Positions 32,711 through 43,649 are shown, numbered from the stretch's first letter. The stretch: DNA of 64,000 nucleotides from Galeruca laticollis (GCA_963921935.1 OY998181.1:139771423-139835422); one strand, 5' to 3'. Numbers and translations are program-made. Notes: a model not told the origin generated them from the letters alone.

Positions 32711-33191
32711 TACAGAGCCGTCTAAAGACCCCCCTCCTCCTTTAATCTTTGAACTGTAGGGAGACACTTGAACGCAATTGGAAAGGGTTTTATGCAAGAT
32801 TTGTTGCCAAGAAGTCAATGGTGGACATTTTGAACATTTTATTTAATATTTAAATTTTACAAAGCAACCTTTTTGGTAAATAAAATATTTCAAAATTTTA
32901 ATAAATGGACGTGTTTCGGTTGAAACTTTTAAATAAGAAATAAACATTTCATTTTTGTTGGTGTCATTGGAAAGGGTTTGGAACAAGCTTTCAAATGATG
33001 TATCACTTGCCATATTATGATCCCATTTAAAAATATCTTCCAAAATGGCTCCCGTCCGCTATTTTTAAGGATTACATCACCTAGTTTCATTAGGAAGGTA
33101 GTATACATTCCGTAGTTCCGTTTCCCAACATTTCAAAATTCTAACGTTTACGGTTCAAAAATAAAGGGGGGTACTTTAGACCCGCACTGTA
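32711..33191. mobile_element. MITE (mariner-like ends) in Harbinger intron
   Basis: About 481 bp with TA at each end. Inverted termini are tacag(a/t)gc(c/g)g.tctaaag followed by a C-run, and they pair over ~45 bp. No coding capacity. Confidence 0.7.
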
Positions 33192-33194
33192 TAA

Positions 33195-33551
33195 TTAATT
33201 AAACTGCATAAATTTAGATATGTTGTCATCATCGATATCACTACTTTCTAATTCAGATGGAGACGGCGAGGGCTGGGGGTAGCGTCTAGAGTGTATGGAA
33301 GGACGATGAGTTTGTTGAGAGCGTGCGAAATGGTAATCATAGGAAGGTGTTGCATATTTAGGAGATTGCCCACAGGAAAAGGTAGCTGTTGGTTGCGTGA
33401 TGGCATTTTCTTGGAATGGAGTATTCAACTGCGAATTGGAGAAGGTTGAGCCTGTAGTTTGTGAAGGAGATCTGTCATAGGTAGCGGTTTGATGTATTGA
33501 AGGAGAAACATTTTTCCGATTAACCAGAGAAGACTTTGGCAAAGGAGGCAT
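33195..33551 (-). CDS. Ser/Pro-rich ORF, 118 codons
   Basis: Minus-strand open frame (MPPLPKSSLVNRKN to DDDNISKFMQFN). Low complexity, rich in Ser, Thr, Gln and Pro, ending in an acidic patch. It lies downstream of the MADF-BESS exons on the same strand and could be a further or alternative C-terminal exon of that gene. No family recognised. Confidence 0.35.
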   Translation of the reverse strand: MPPLPKSSLVNRKNVSPSIHQTATYDRSPSQTTGSTFSNSQLNTPFQENAITQPTATFSCGQSPKYATPSYDYHFARSQQTHRPSIHSRRYPQPSPSPSELESSDIDDDNISKFMQFN

Positions 33552-33559
33552 TGATAGGT

Positions 33560-34330
33560 GTTCTAAATTAACCCTTTTACTTTGGGTTAATTAGAGGGAA
33601 TGTAGTTTCTTTGTTGTTAATACGATGCACTCGAAGGACCAAATGGGTATTTTTCACGTTAGGAATGATGTATATGATGTAATGAAACACTTATGTCACT
33701 TAGGTTTTATATTATCAGGAAGTTATAATTTATTTATTTTGCGTCGACAATTAAGACTTCACTTATTATTTTCGCGATAAAAGAGAGTATTTTGCACATA
33801 CTTCGGTGATTTATTAAATGATTAAAGCTTACGGACACATGGTTGTTCCCCGTATCAACACGCCGGGTGATTTTACGACGTGAGGTACCTTGTTGTACCA
33901 CGTTGTACGATGAAGAGAGGGTGAATGTAGGTTATATGTCGTATTTATGTCTGCTGACGTAGGGTCCACTTGGTCGGGTCTAACCAATGGGATACGAGTA
34001 TTTTAAAACGTAACGTTCGAACAACAAGTGAATTTGGCAGTTATGAAGATGTTTTTTTTTGGGGGTTTCAACGGTTTCGTAGATACAGATAACAGAGTTT
34101 GGACGAGAGTTTTTATGAAGAGATAAGATGTCGGGGACTTTGATATGTTCAGTAGAATTTCAGAAAACGATATTTATCTTGTTTTTATTAGGTGTTAGTA
34201 AATTTAAATGACTTTTTTAGTGAAGTAAAGAAATATTAACTGTTGAAATTAAGGATATATTTAGTTATCTGTTTTGAGCATAATATTCGAAAGGTAGTAT
34301 ACAGGGGCAGTTGAAATAAAATCACGGGAG
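33560..34330. other. No gene recognised (Harbinger intron)
   Basis: Non-coding filler inside the element. No repeat could be paired. Confidence 0.35.
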
Positions 34331-34340
34331 AATTTGGTAA

Positions 34341-36193
34341 TTAAAAACCAAATTCGAACAATAGGAAAGTTGCTGAAGTAGAAGAAGCCGAAGAAGGAAG
34401 AGGTGAAGGTACATACGATGTTGTGCCAGATAAAACATTGCTAGCCGATTGTGGCCTATACTCATGACTGTATGACTGCAAAGGTCCTGTATCGGCTGCG
34501 AACAATATATTATTTATTTCGTGCTTTACATGAGACAATGTCAAGGGGTCGTACTTCCTTAGTTCATTGGCGACATATTCCCCATATGATGCGTAAGGAT
34601 CACTAGCTGTAGTAGCACCTTTTTTTAACATTTGGAAGGCCCGTTCTACTTGTTCTTCATCAGTCCTTTGTTTCCAGTCTCAGCGGCTTTTCTTTTCCGC
34701 TTTTTAGGTCTGACTTCCTCACTTACTTCAGCCTCCATGTTTTGAGGTGCTGATTCTGCCTGAACATCGTTGTCTTTGCCATTTTCGGACTCTGTTATTT
34801 GCTGACTTCCTTCCGTTTCGTTCTGAAAGATAAGTAATATATGATGAACATTACAATTATTAAGATTTTACTCATTATTACAGCGATGTATGTGATATAT
34901 TCATTGCTAGCCGTTGACAGATATATTTTTATTTTTCAGTTACCAGCAACTGAAGAAGAGTGGCTCAACGTTGTACAAAATTTTGAAATGAAATGGCAGT
35001 TTCCACATACAATCGGTGCAATGGACGGAAAGCGCATACCGTTACAACCGCCTATAAACAGTGGTAATGATTATGACAATTACAAGCAGTTCCCCAGTAT
35101 TGTCCTATTTGCTTTAGTCGATGCGGATTACAAATTCCTCTATGTAGATGTTGACAGTAGGGGTCGAATCTCCGATGGCAGCGTCTTTAAAAACAGTAGT
35201 TTGTATAGAAAATTAGAAAGAAAGGAGTTGCATATTCCGTCTCCCAGAATTCTACAAACACACCATATAGAATCGAAGTTCCCTATTTTATATTAGGCGA
35301 TAAAGCATTCAGTCTCAATGAGTATACAATGAAACCTTATGAAGGTATACCAGTTATAAATTCCAAGGAAAGAATATTTAATTACCGATTATCAAGAGCA
35401 CGAAGAGTCGTGGAAAATGCTTTTGGGATTTTAAGTGCGGTTTACAGAGTGTTGAGAAAGCCCATCCTTTTAGAACCAGAAAAAGCAACAAAAGTGATTT
35501 TGGCAACAATCTGTTTATACAACTATCTACGAAGAAACTCGTCTTCTTCTTTCTTATTAATACCACCAGGAACTTTCGACAGAGAAGAAAATGGCCGCCT
35601 TATTCCAGGAAGGTGGCGAAATGAGGAAGATACTCAGTCATGGTTACCCCTTCAACCTGTTCCACGAAGAGCATCAATATATGCCAAAGAAATACGTTCA
35701 TTTATGGCTAATCACTTTGTTACCAATGGATCAATCCCATGGCAGAATAGCTACCAATAAGGAAAAAAACTTACTTCCTGAAGGGTATCCTGCGTGTTTC
35801 CTGTGCTATTTCTGTCTGTCATAAATTGGAAGCAGTCGTATGCAAACCAATTCGATTTATATATGTCTCCAGTACCTGAAATTTGTATTTATTATACTAT
35901 AGCACTTTAAAACATTTGTTGCATCGATCATACAGTGAATTTAATAAATACGAATACTTGCCTGATCCTGTAATCATACTTTTTTTCTCTCGAGACTTTT
36001 CTCTTCTGTAAGACCCTAGTAAAGATTCCATTTTTTTCTTTAATTCCCCGACAGGAAGTGACATTTCCTTTGAAATATTTCTCCACGCATCTTCTCTTAA
36101 AGATCTGTTTACGTATTCAGGATTTTTAGAATTCCACAACCGATTGTAACTCTCCTACAATTCGATTAGTTGCCGACACTGTTCTTTATTCAT
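34341..36193 (-). pseudogene. MADF-BESS gene of Harbinger (copy 2)
   Basis: Exons on the minus strand: 36193-35962 (MNKEQCRQLIEL, TAG, ESYNRLWNSKNPEYVNRSLR; MADF core WRNISKEMSL, KKKMESLLGSYRREK), 35875-35775 (GTGDIYKSNWFAYDCFQF) and 34822-34341 (acidic linker, KKRKRKAAE, then BESS-like DPYASYGEYVANELRKY). Defects are a TAG early in MADF, a gc in place of gt at the first donor (ggatcag then gcaagt), and a frameshift near 34680. Transposase exon 2 lies in the intron between the second and third exons. Supplies the DNA-binding partner of the transposase. Confidence 0.75.
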
Positions 36194-36381
36194 TTTATAA
36201 TTTTGATCAAGTTTCCTTAAAAACGTACCGTCTAGACTGCGCGAGCAAATTGAACTGAAACTCCTTTGAGCACGTCAACGTTACCGACAGCATTTGGCTC
36301 GGGACGAGGCCGCCTCGAGTGAGGCAGCGCGTCCTAAAATTATGGGCGAGGCACGTCTACACTAAGCGAGCATTTGCTTCG

Positions 36382-36424
36382 CGAGGCAGCCTCGCGAGGC
36401 AATTCGTTCAGTGTGGACGCGGCT
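36382..36424 (-). repeat. Harbinger copy 2 right terminal repeat
   Basis: Complement of 31891-31933; followed by the ATT target duplication. Confidence 0.85.
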
Positions 36425-36627
36425 ATTGGTGCAGGAATATAAAGGTATTACAGGGTAAATCAAATTATACTGGTGTAAATAAAGTAAAATTACAAGCCAA
36501 ATATATCTGTCTTCAAAGGTTAAAAAGAAGAAATTTAAAAAAAATTACCATGTCAGTTTCTTCGATGTCTTTAAATTTTATGAAGGTATTATCAACAAAC
36601 ATAAATTTGTGGAACTATACAGTGTAG
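36425..36627 (+). pseudogene. P-element/THAP9-like transposase (copy 2), final coding piece
   Basis: Continues the frame broken at 31890: WCRNIKVLQGKSNYTG, then LQAKYICLQRLKRRNLKK, to a stop at 36625-36627. Shows that the Harbinger inserted into this coding exon. Confidence 0.75.
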
Positions 36628-37017
36628 ATTTACTACTCCGTTATTTTACTCATTTTATCTACTTAAACATTGTGTACAAATTCCGTTGCTTTTCATACTA
36701 ACTAATTTAGTGCTTCGAGATTCATAGATGAATTCATCAAATATAATCAAGTGGTCCATTAGAATAATTCAACCATTAAGATTTTCTCTGTGTTATAAAT
36801 AAATGTGTTAAACGTTTTTTCCAATATTAATAAGAAGATACAATTTGATGAGGCTAATTGACTTTTAAGTACTATCTTATAGTCTTGGAATTACTACCAA
36901 TACTTTATACCATATTCTCTCATAGTTCAGGAATTATTAGTGCTACATTATTCATTTGTGCTTGTTATTACTTAAGCATTTCTTTTAAAATGGCCAGTAA
37001 TTGTTCTGTTTGCTAAG
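36628..37017. other. No gene recognised
   Basis: AT-rich; no element end could be assigned. Confidence 0.35.
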
Positions 37018-38690
37018 ATGTACTTTCTGATAGACTCGTTTTCTGCGATAGTTGTCATGTTACCATGCATCCTACTGAAACTTGCTCGGGATTGGGAGCT
37101 TCGGGCTGCAGTTGTACAGAGAAGAACTCTAGTGTCATTTTGCAGCGACTGTCGTTTGTCTTTTAAGAGTGTGCCCAAGCTACTTCAGGAAATTGAGCTT
37201 ATTAGGAGCGAAGTTAATATTTTGAAGTACGATGTTCTAAGGTTGAAATAGGACAGGAGTGCTAACATATTTTCAATGGAAGACATGATGAATGAGTTGC
37301 ATGAATCTAAAAACCTGTTAATTTTCAATCTTCCTGGATTGACTGATGCTTTACAAATTAAATCTATTTGAAGTCATGCCAGTAATTCCACTCTTAAAGG
37401 CATGGATCTTAATGCTGGAAAGTGTTGCGTGATTTACTTTTGTCGTTCCCAACACTTAATCACTTTCAGTTATAACATAAATGGTCAACTGCTTGATACA
37501 ATCAACAAGATAAGAGATTTAGAAGTGGTTCTTGACCATGCGCTTACCTTTAACCTTCACATCACTACTGTGGTGCATAAGTCCTTGAAAATGCTGGGTC
37601 TCGTTAAGAGAAATATTCGTGATTTTATATAAAACTTTTATATTTTTCTTGAGTTAGGTCTCACCTTGATTACTGTTCTTCTGTATGGTCTCCACCTTAT
37701 TTAGTTAACATTATAAAACTCGAACATGTTCAGAACAACTTTATACGCTATATTACATTCAAGCTATATATGTATCATGACTGTGTGGCTGATGCTGCTT
37801 CGAATCTCCTCTCTTGAGAACCGCAGGAAAGAGAAATATCTTACATTAGTTTTTATTATCATAAATGGTACACTGTGCGTAATATAAAACTGGTACAACT
37901 ACTATAATCAAAAATAGTGTAAATGGATCGTTTTAAAAGTTGTTATGATATAATGTCTAGAACCGTGATGCTAGCTGAACAAAAATATTAGTAGATGTAA
38001 TGATAAAAGTGAATTTTGTAAAGCAATAAAACGAGATGGAAAGAATACAAATTTATTACAACATTTTTACAAAAAGAGTAACTGGCGTAAATTTAGAAAT
38101 AGTGTGATATTTCAATAAATATAAAAATGTTCATTGTTACTGGTTCGAATATTTTTTTAAATATAAGGTTTATTAAATCACTCACTTAAAAACAGGTGGA
38201 ACAAGGATCAAACTGTTGTTAGAAAAATAGGAGATGGAAGACCAGTTTTAACTAGAATAGAGCTAGACAAAGCTTTAACTGATTATTTATACGAAAATCC
38301 CCTATAATGCGGCAAGACATGCAAAAGTAGCAGTAAACTTCATTGCTTCAGTAACAACTGCGTTGAAAATAATTATTCAAAAATGGGCTGGTATCGTGAA
38401 TAATCGCCTTCACAAATTTGACACATGGTACTCATTTTCATTAGTTAGATTTACATTGGAATAAAAAAGTGTTCCAGTTTTATATGACGCGAAGTGTACA
38501 TATAACTGTCCTCAACTTCATAATAAAATTAGGTTACTTGTTCCATCGCGGACCACTAGGCAGAATCGAACATTTCACATACCTTTTCACAGATATAATT
38601 GCATACTACACATATCTTCCTAGATCTATGAGACTCGCAAACTCACTGTAAGACCTTTCACTAAATTTAAACGCTTTATTCGTGAAATTA
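37018..38690 (+). pseudogene. LINE remnant (Jockey/CR1-type), ORF1 piece and RT C-terminus
   Basis: 37018-37340 reads like a LINE ORF1 fragment: a CSDC cysteine pair, a coiled-coil LLQEIELIRSEVNILKYDV, and ELHESKNLLIFNLPG. 37402-37760 is the end of the reverse transcriptase (INKIRDLEVVLDHALTFNLH, MLGLVKRNIRDF, then SHLDYCSSVWSPPYLV). The C-terminal tail reappears at 38470-38650 (FHRGPLGRIEHF, PRSMRLANSL) after a Tc1-like insertion. The 3' end is cut by Penelope-like element 3, and the LINE tail at 43650-43815 may be its continuation. Confidence 0.65.
38150..38450 (+). pseudogene. Tc1-like transposase N-terminal fragment
   Basis: Reads TVVRKIGDGRPVLTRIELDK, then a frameshifted run (NAARHAKVAVNFIASVTTAL), resembling the second helix-turn-helix of Tc1-like transposases. 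No DDE part. It interrupts the LINE. Confidence 0.45.
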
Positions 38691-38804
38691 ACTGTCTCGA
38701 CCCTTACTTCGTAGAATCTACTCATATTAGTGTTTTAAATGAAACTCACTGTTTCTAGCTAATTCCACAATATAATGAAAATTGATGAAAATTCTAAAAA
38801 ATTG

Positions 38805-38845
38805 ACAATTGTTTCGATAAATCAATATCATCGTCAGAATGACAG
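38805..38845 (-). ncRNA. Hammerhead-like motif, Penelope-like element 3
   Basis: On the minus strand: ATT, CTGACGA (38837-38831), one extra T, stem GATA/TATC, GAAA (38815-38812), then CAATTG, TC and AATT. The hairpin insertion at 10504-10747 begins inside this motif's stem II. Confidence 0.5.
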
Positions 38846-39095
38846 AAGTTACATTTCATTTGATGCCTACCTGATGTTTAGTAGTTATTTTTGGCTAGAC
38901 CAAGAAGTGACCTAACTTATGATTGACTTAATATATGTGAATAGAAAAAGGAAGATGTGATATTACAAATATTGAAGCTTATATATTATTAGCCCTATGG
39001 TGACATCCTGGATATCATTTTTCCAATTAAGATCAGTATAACTGTGCAATGATATAGAAAACCAGGAAAACTATATCTGCTGATCTTTACAATTA

Positions 39096-40222
39096 TCACT
39101 TAAGAAGACAGTTTATTAGTAGAGAACTCCCTAGATTTATCTGTTCATTGACAACTTCATATTGTGGGTTTCTTAACTGTCTTCTAATTTCCAGTTCTTG
39201 TTTATTTTCACAAATATGCAGTACTTCTAGTTCTGTGTTAGGTGTCAATGAATGATTGGTGTCAAGTAGATGTTTTGCGTAGTGGGAATTATCTGGTTGT
39301 TTTAATCTGTATGCTCGGAAGCGTTCTCTGTATCGGATTTCAAAATTTCTAAGGGTCTGACCTAAATAGACAGCATTACATTCTGGACATTTGAGTTTAT
39401 ATATACCTGATTTCTTTAATGGTGGTATTTTTGTTTTTACATTTAACAATTTTGAACTAACATTACTTTCTGTTTTAAAAGAATTTGTTGTATTCGTTGC
39501 TAAAGATATTATTTTTGAAATATTATTAGAAATATTTCCTGCATATGTGATGGTTTTATAAGTTTTTATTCCATCAGTTTGTTCAGGAAATATTAGTTGT
39601 AATGCCACTTTTTCCTCTTTTTTATTAATTAGCTTATTTATCACATGTAATGGATAACCGTTGGATGTTGCTATTTGTCTAATTGTATTAATCTCTCTAT
39701 CAAAATTACATTTGTTCATAGGAACTGAAAAAGCTCTATGAATCATTGAATTATATGCCGCTAGTTCATGTGACATGGGGTGATTGGAACTATATGGAAT
39801 TGTCACATCAGTGTGTGTTGGTTTTCGGTAAATTGAATAATCAAGTACATTATTAACTCTTTGAATTTTTAAATCAAGAAAATTGATTGAGCGATTTTCT
39901 TCAATTTCTAATGTAAATTTAATTTTTGGGTGTAAATTATTAATGTGGTTGAAAAATTCATCTAATTGTCGTTCACTACCCATAAAACAAGCTAATATGT
40001 CATCTACATATCTATACCAAAATAAAACATTTTTCGAAATATTACTTTCAAAGATCTTTCTTTCTAAACTGTCCACAAAAATGTTTGCTAAAATAGGTGA
40101 TATAGGGCTTCCCATTGGTAAACCTTTGTTTTTATTGTCAAAGTAAATAAATAGTGTGATTCTTTTTAAAATGAATATTAGGGATTGAAGGATGTGTAAA
40201 TAAGATTTTATAAATATTTAAA
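39096..40222 (-). pseudogene. Penelope-like RT C-terminus and GIY-YIG endonuclease
   Basis: Open from 40222 to 39096 without stops. Reads into RT motif LPMGSPISPILANIFVD, catalytic YRYVDDILACF and FLDLKIQR, then GIY-YIG SGIYKLKCPECNAVYLGQ with Arg-rich NFEIRYRERF. The C-terminus has a Glu/Arg-rich ENKQELEIRRQL part. All visible catalytic residues are present. The N-terminal half is missing, so it is not a functional copy. Confidence 0.8.
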
Positions 40223-40764
40223 AACAAGACTATATAAGAAGTAAAATGAAAACATTAATTCTATGGAATGTGACATTTATTGAACGGTTTGACATTATGA
40301 ATACATATTTTATAAAGTTGGAAATGTCATTTTGTAAATTGAATGAAATATAATTTAAGAGATAAAATATGAGTTAAAATCATTAAAGAAACTTAAAACA
40401 AAGTGTTTTCAAATGATGGATGGACAATTCACTATTTGAGATGAAATCTATCAAGAAAAGTTTTGATAACCAAATCTAATTGGTGGAATGTATTCAACAT
40501 ACTTTTATCAGCGACAAGTAGTTTGTTAATAATAAAAAAATTGAATGAAAAAAGTTTGTTGATTATACATGCTATTCACTAGGTACTTTCTTTTTGGGGT
40601 GGTAGAAATTTTTGGAAGAAGCAAAATTACTTTAAATTAATTAAACTTTTCGGAAAACAACGTTTTTGGTATCAAAATTCAAGGAAGGAAATACATTGTA
40701 CTTGTGATCTAGTAAATCATATATTAAAACAAGCAGATGTACAAACTAAGAAAGAATTTGGTAA
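40223..40764. other. No gene recognised
   Basis: AT-rich spacer beyond the RT breakpoint. Confidence 0.3.
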
Positions 40765-41134
40765 TTATGTTTGAATACTAACCGTATAATTTATAGATGA
40801 TATTTGATTAATATTTTGTATGGTGGGATTGATATATCCACCATACCTTTTAGAAAGCTTTGGATTATGTGATTTGACTGAAATGTATTGATGTGGACGA
40901 AATATAGCATTAATTCCTGATTTTGTGCAAGCTGGACCAGTGATGTGGTAATTTCCAGAAGGTAACCTGAAATAAAGTAAAGAAAACTAATAATTGACGT
41001 GAATTACTGTACAAGAATAAGGTATTTAAACTATTTTCTTTATACGTAAAGAAAGTTAAATGAACTTACCGATTTAGTGCAAAGAATTGAACTTTGGTAT
41101 TAAACAAACACTTGCAACCTTTGTCTTTCGCCAT
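40765..41134 (-). CDS. Possible small two-exon gene, 88 codons
   Basis: Minus strand: ATG at 41134, exon 1 41134-41070 (MAKDKGCKCLFNTKVQFF), gtaagt donor, 103-bp intron, cag acceptor, exon 2 40966-40765 (PSGNYHITGPACTKSGINAI, KSHNPKLSKRYGGYIN) ending TAA. The frame is kept across the splice. No family recognised, no signal peptide or membrane segment. Could be a fragment of a larger gene or a chance match to splice signals. Confidence 0.4.
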
Positions 41135-41773
41135 TTTTAAATCATAGACGTTTATATAAAAGATTTCGTATTATAAGATTTGTATTAAATGTTGCCTATT
41201 TTGGAATTGTATATAGAGATAATTATTCATCTGAGTACATGATTTTGTTCGAATTAGTGATCATAATAGATAATAAGTTTTTTATTAATTTGTGTCCTGT
41301 AAAAGAACAATGTATTTGTCTTTTCATAACATTAAATAACGTTTTTTATATTTTGAAGAACATTGTAAAATTGATTTTTGATATATTTCATTTCTTTGTG
41401 GTGATGGCTCCATCTAGTTTGAACCATTGGTAGTTTGAACTGACATCTATGAATCGTGGAGAGGTTCAGCATTGGACGCAGGACCGTCTTTGGAATTTAT
41501 TTGGTATTATTAAATAAAGCAAGTACATTTTTGATTGACAAAATTTTTATGCAGATAGAGATATCTAATCAAATTTAGGCGCTCACATTAAAAATTGAAT
41601 TTTTTTTTCTATATCTGAACCCTACTCTGAGGTTAAAGAATTTCTCATGTTCAAAGTGTAATCATCTTAATAATAAAATTTTAAATTTTACAATATACCG
41701 GGCAAATCAAAACTAAATATAAACTAAACTAATAATAACGTTAAATCATTCTTTCTCTCCCCGTTCTATCCAG

Positions 41774-41812
<39 letters not shown>
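41774..41812. repeat. (TA)n microsatellite
   Basis: Near-pure TA run 200 bp upstream of the ORF1-like gene, like the TA runs that flank Penelope-like elements 1 and 2. Confidence 0.85.
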
Positions 41813-41815
<3 letters not shown>

Positions 41816-42027
41816 TGTGGTCGTCTTAAGTGAACAAGTGCTCCAAAGTGGCTCCTGAATACTTTTATTAAATCTGATATGTTAAACACAAATATAATTT
41901 GAATCAAATTGAATAACCATTCTATGTGATAAACCACGTCCATGTAGTATAATATATTAGTAAAATGGTAGTACTGTCGAGAGAAAGATAAATTGAAAAC
42001 ACAAAACATATAAACAAACGAATCCTT

Positions 42028-42944
42028 ATGACAATACCTGACGTGTTTTTACCGATCCATAGAAATAAAAATAAAAGTGACCATACACGGAAAGAAATGC
42101 CCGATTCAGAGATTACTAATGAACAACTACTTGATCAACTATTGAAAGGAAATACGGAATTGAAGTCGGCAATACAGGCGGTTGAAGTGAAGCTTTGCCT
42201 GAAAATTGAGGAAATCAATCATCGCCTAACTATAGCAGAAAGGGAAGACGAAGAACTGGAGAAGAAAATAGAACTACTCGAAAGGGGGCAGAGGAAAAAT
42301 GGCGTAATAATATTTGAATTAGAGAGAAAAGAACATTATACAACTACTGAATATATCATTGAATTGATGAAAAACCTCTTGAAAATTGAGCTTGTTGAAA
42401 ACGATTTCAACAACATATATCCCCTAGGGTCAACTCATAATAGCCCAGTGAAAGTGGAATTCACTTCTTACTCAAAAAAACTAAAGTTCTGAGAAACACC
42501 AAAAACTTGAAAGGATCTACAATACGTATAGTACATGATCTCAGTGAACAACAGAGAACAGAACACAGAATATTGAGAAAACATCTATATGTCGCTAAAC
42601 AGAAAGACAATAATATTTGCTTCATAAAGAACAACAAGCTCTACCTCAATAATAAGATCTATACTGCTACTCAACTTGAAAGTTTGGAAGACGCAAGCGA
42701 ACTTTACTGTCAAAATAAACCACAAAGTGATCCAGGCACACCAGCCCCTGAGCATCTTACTCTGAAAAAAAATAATCGGGAAGAAGCTGCTTTCACATTC
42801 ATAAAGTCAACTCAAACCAAACAATCTAACTTATCTGATTCCACGAAAGAAAACTCAAATACACCGAAAACAGGCGCAACGAAAAAACATATCAAGGAAA
42901 CAGTACGAGAAAAACCAAACTTGCGCAAGCACTCTGCTAGATAG
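42028..42944 (+). pseudogene. Retroelement ORF1-like coiled-coil protein
   Basis: Two frames, 42028-42492 and 42507-42944, join by one single-base shift in the run near 42474-42482. First half: coiled coil (LLDQLLKGNTELKSAIQAVE, EEINHRLTIAEREDEELEKK, LLERGQRKNGVIIFELERKE). Second half: basic RIVHDLSEQQRTEHRILRKH and a Lys-rich tail. This is the layout of ORF1 proteins of insect non-LTR retroelements. Its frame ends just where the upstream reading of the Penelope RT piece begins (42937), so it may be ORF1 of Penelope-like element 3. A separate LINE origin cannot be excluded. Confidence 0.6.
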
Positions 42945-43638
42945 ATTCAACGTTCTTACTGCCTTTTTATTCTATTTATCTGTACCATCTTCAACTATTC
43001 ATTCTGATATTATTGTTACCATTCCCACTTCCATTACAAACAAAATTTATACTTCCTTTAATCCATATATTAGGGACTATGAATATGAACTCATTGCAAC
43101 CAAAAAAGTTGATAATATAAATGACTATAACAATTTGATTTCATCTGAAGAAAATAAAAAATTCAACTTCAACTTAGAATCCAGCGATGTAAAAGTTCTT
43201 AAAGCAGACCCAACAAAGAAGTTTTCTAATAATGTAAGGGATATTGTTAATAATTCAAATTATCTTTTAAATGATTACGAAAAGAGGTCTATCATACATA
43301 AGAATCCTCATTGTCCACAATTATATGGAACCGTTAAATTACATAAAATAACGAAACCAATTAGACCTGTAGTCTCTTATGTTAATACTCCTAATAATAT
43401 ATTGGCAAAGAGGCTTAACAATATACTTAATAGTTACGGATATGCATCTGAATACTCAATTAGAAATTCAATAGAACTAATCAAAGAATTAGAAGAAATC
43501 AACTTGCAAGACAACTATAAACTTATTTCGTTTGATGTTACTAATATGTTCACTAAAAATCCTCCTAAAGAATGTCTAATACTTGTAAGAAAATTACTAG
43601 AATATAAAAATATTAATCCAAGAATAATATCAGATTGA
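42937..43638 (+). pseudogene. Penelope-like RT N-terminal half
   Basis: Open from 42937. Recognisable parts: HKNPHCPQLYGTVKLHKITK, PIRPVVSYVNTPNNILAKRL and YKLISFDVTNMFTKNPP (the first RT palm motif, aligned with LISLDVISLYTNIP in element 1). Stops at RIISD. In element 1 the next residues lead into the PMGSPISP motif, exactly where the minus-strand piece of element 3 begins. Confidence 0.7.
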
Positions 43639-43649
43639 ATGTTCAGTAA

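Larger units (their letters stand above)
32102..35760 (+). pseudogene. PIF-Harbinger transposase (copy 2)
   Basis: Exon 1 32102-32524 (MAPCVRIVKAVSAFLIIRQV; helix-turn-helix-like SLQCLFRVSRQSISLIIPE) and exon 2 34940-35760, in phase. Catalytic DDE: TIGAMDGKRIPL, DSRGRISDGSVF and RRVVENAFGILSAVYR. The C-terminus ends NGSIPWQNSYQ. The predicted length near 414 residues is full for the family. The only defect seen is a one-base frameshift near 35255, so the loss is recent. The 2.4-kb intron contains the last exons of the antisense MADF gene and a MITE. Confidence 0.85.
31891..36424 (+). mobile_element. Complete PIF-Harbinger transposon (copy 2)
   Basis: 4.53 kb with terminal inverted repeats of about 43 bp (agccgcgt(a/c)cacactgaacg), and ATT on both sides (31888-31890 and 36425-36427). 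Removing it restores the P-like frame (IVHN then WCRNIKVLQ). It holds a transposase on the plus strand and a MADF-BESS gene on the minus strand with interleaved exons, and also a MITE. Confidence 0.9.
38695..40222 (-). mobile_element. Penelope-like element 3, minus-strand 3' part
   Basis: Runs from inside the RT at 40222 to the 3' terminus at 38695 (complement of aaattaactgtctcgaccc). It includes the hammerhead-like motif and the terminal sequence shared with both hairpin insertions. It is truncated in the RT upstream of the catalytic motif. The matching 5' RT piece lies in opposite orientation at 42937-43638. Confidence 0.75.
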
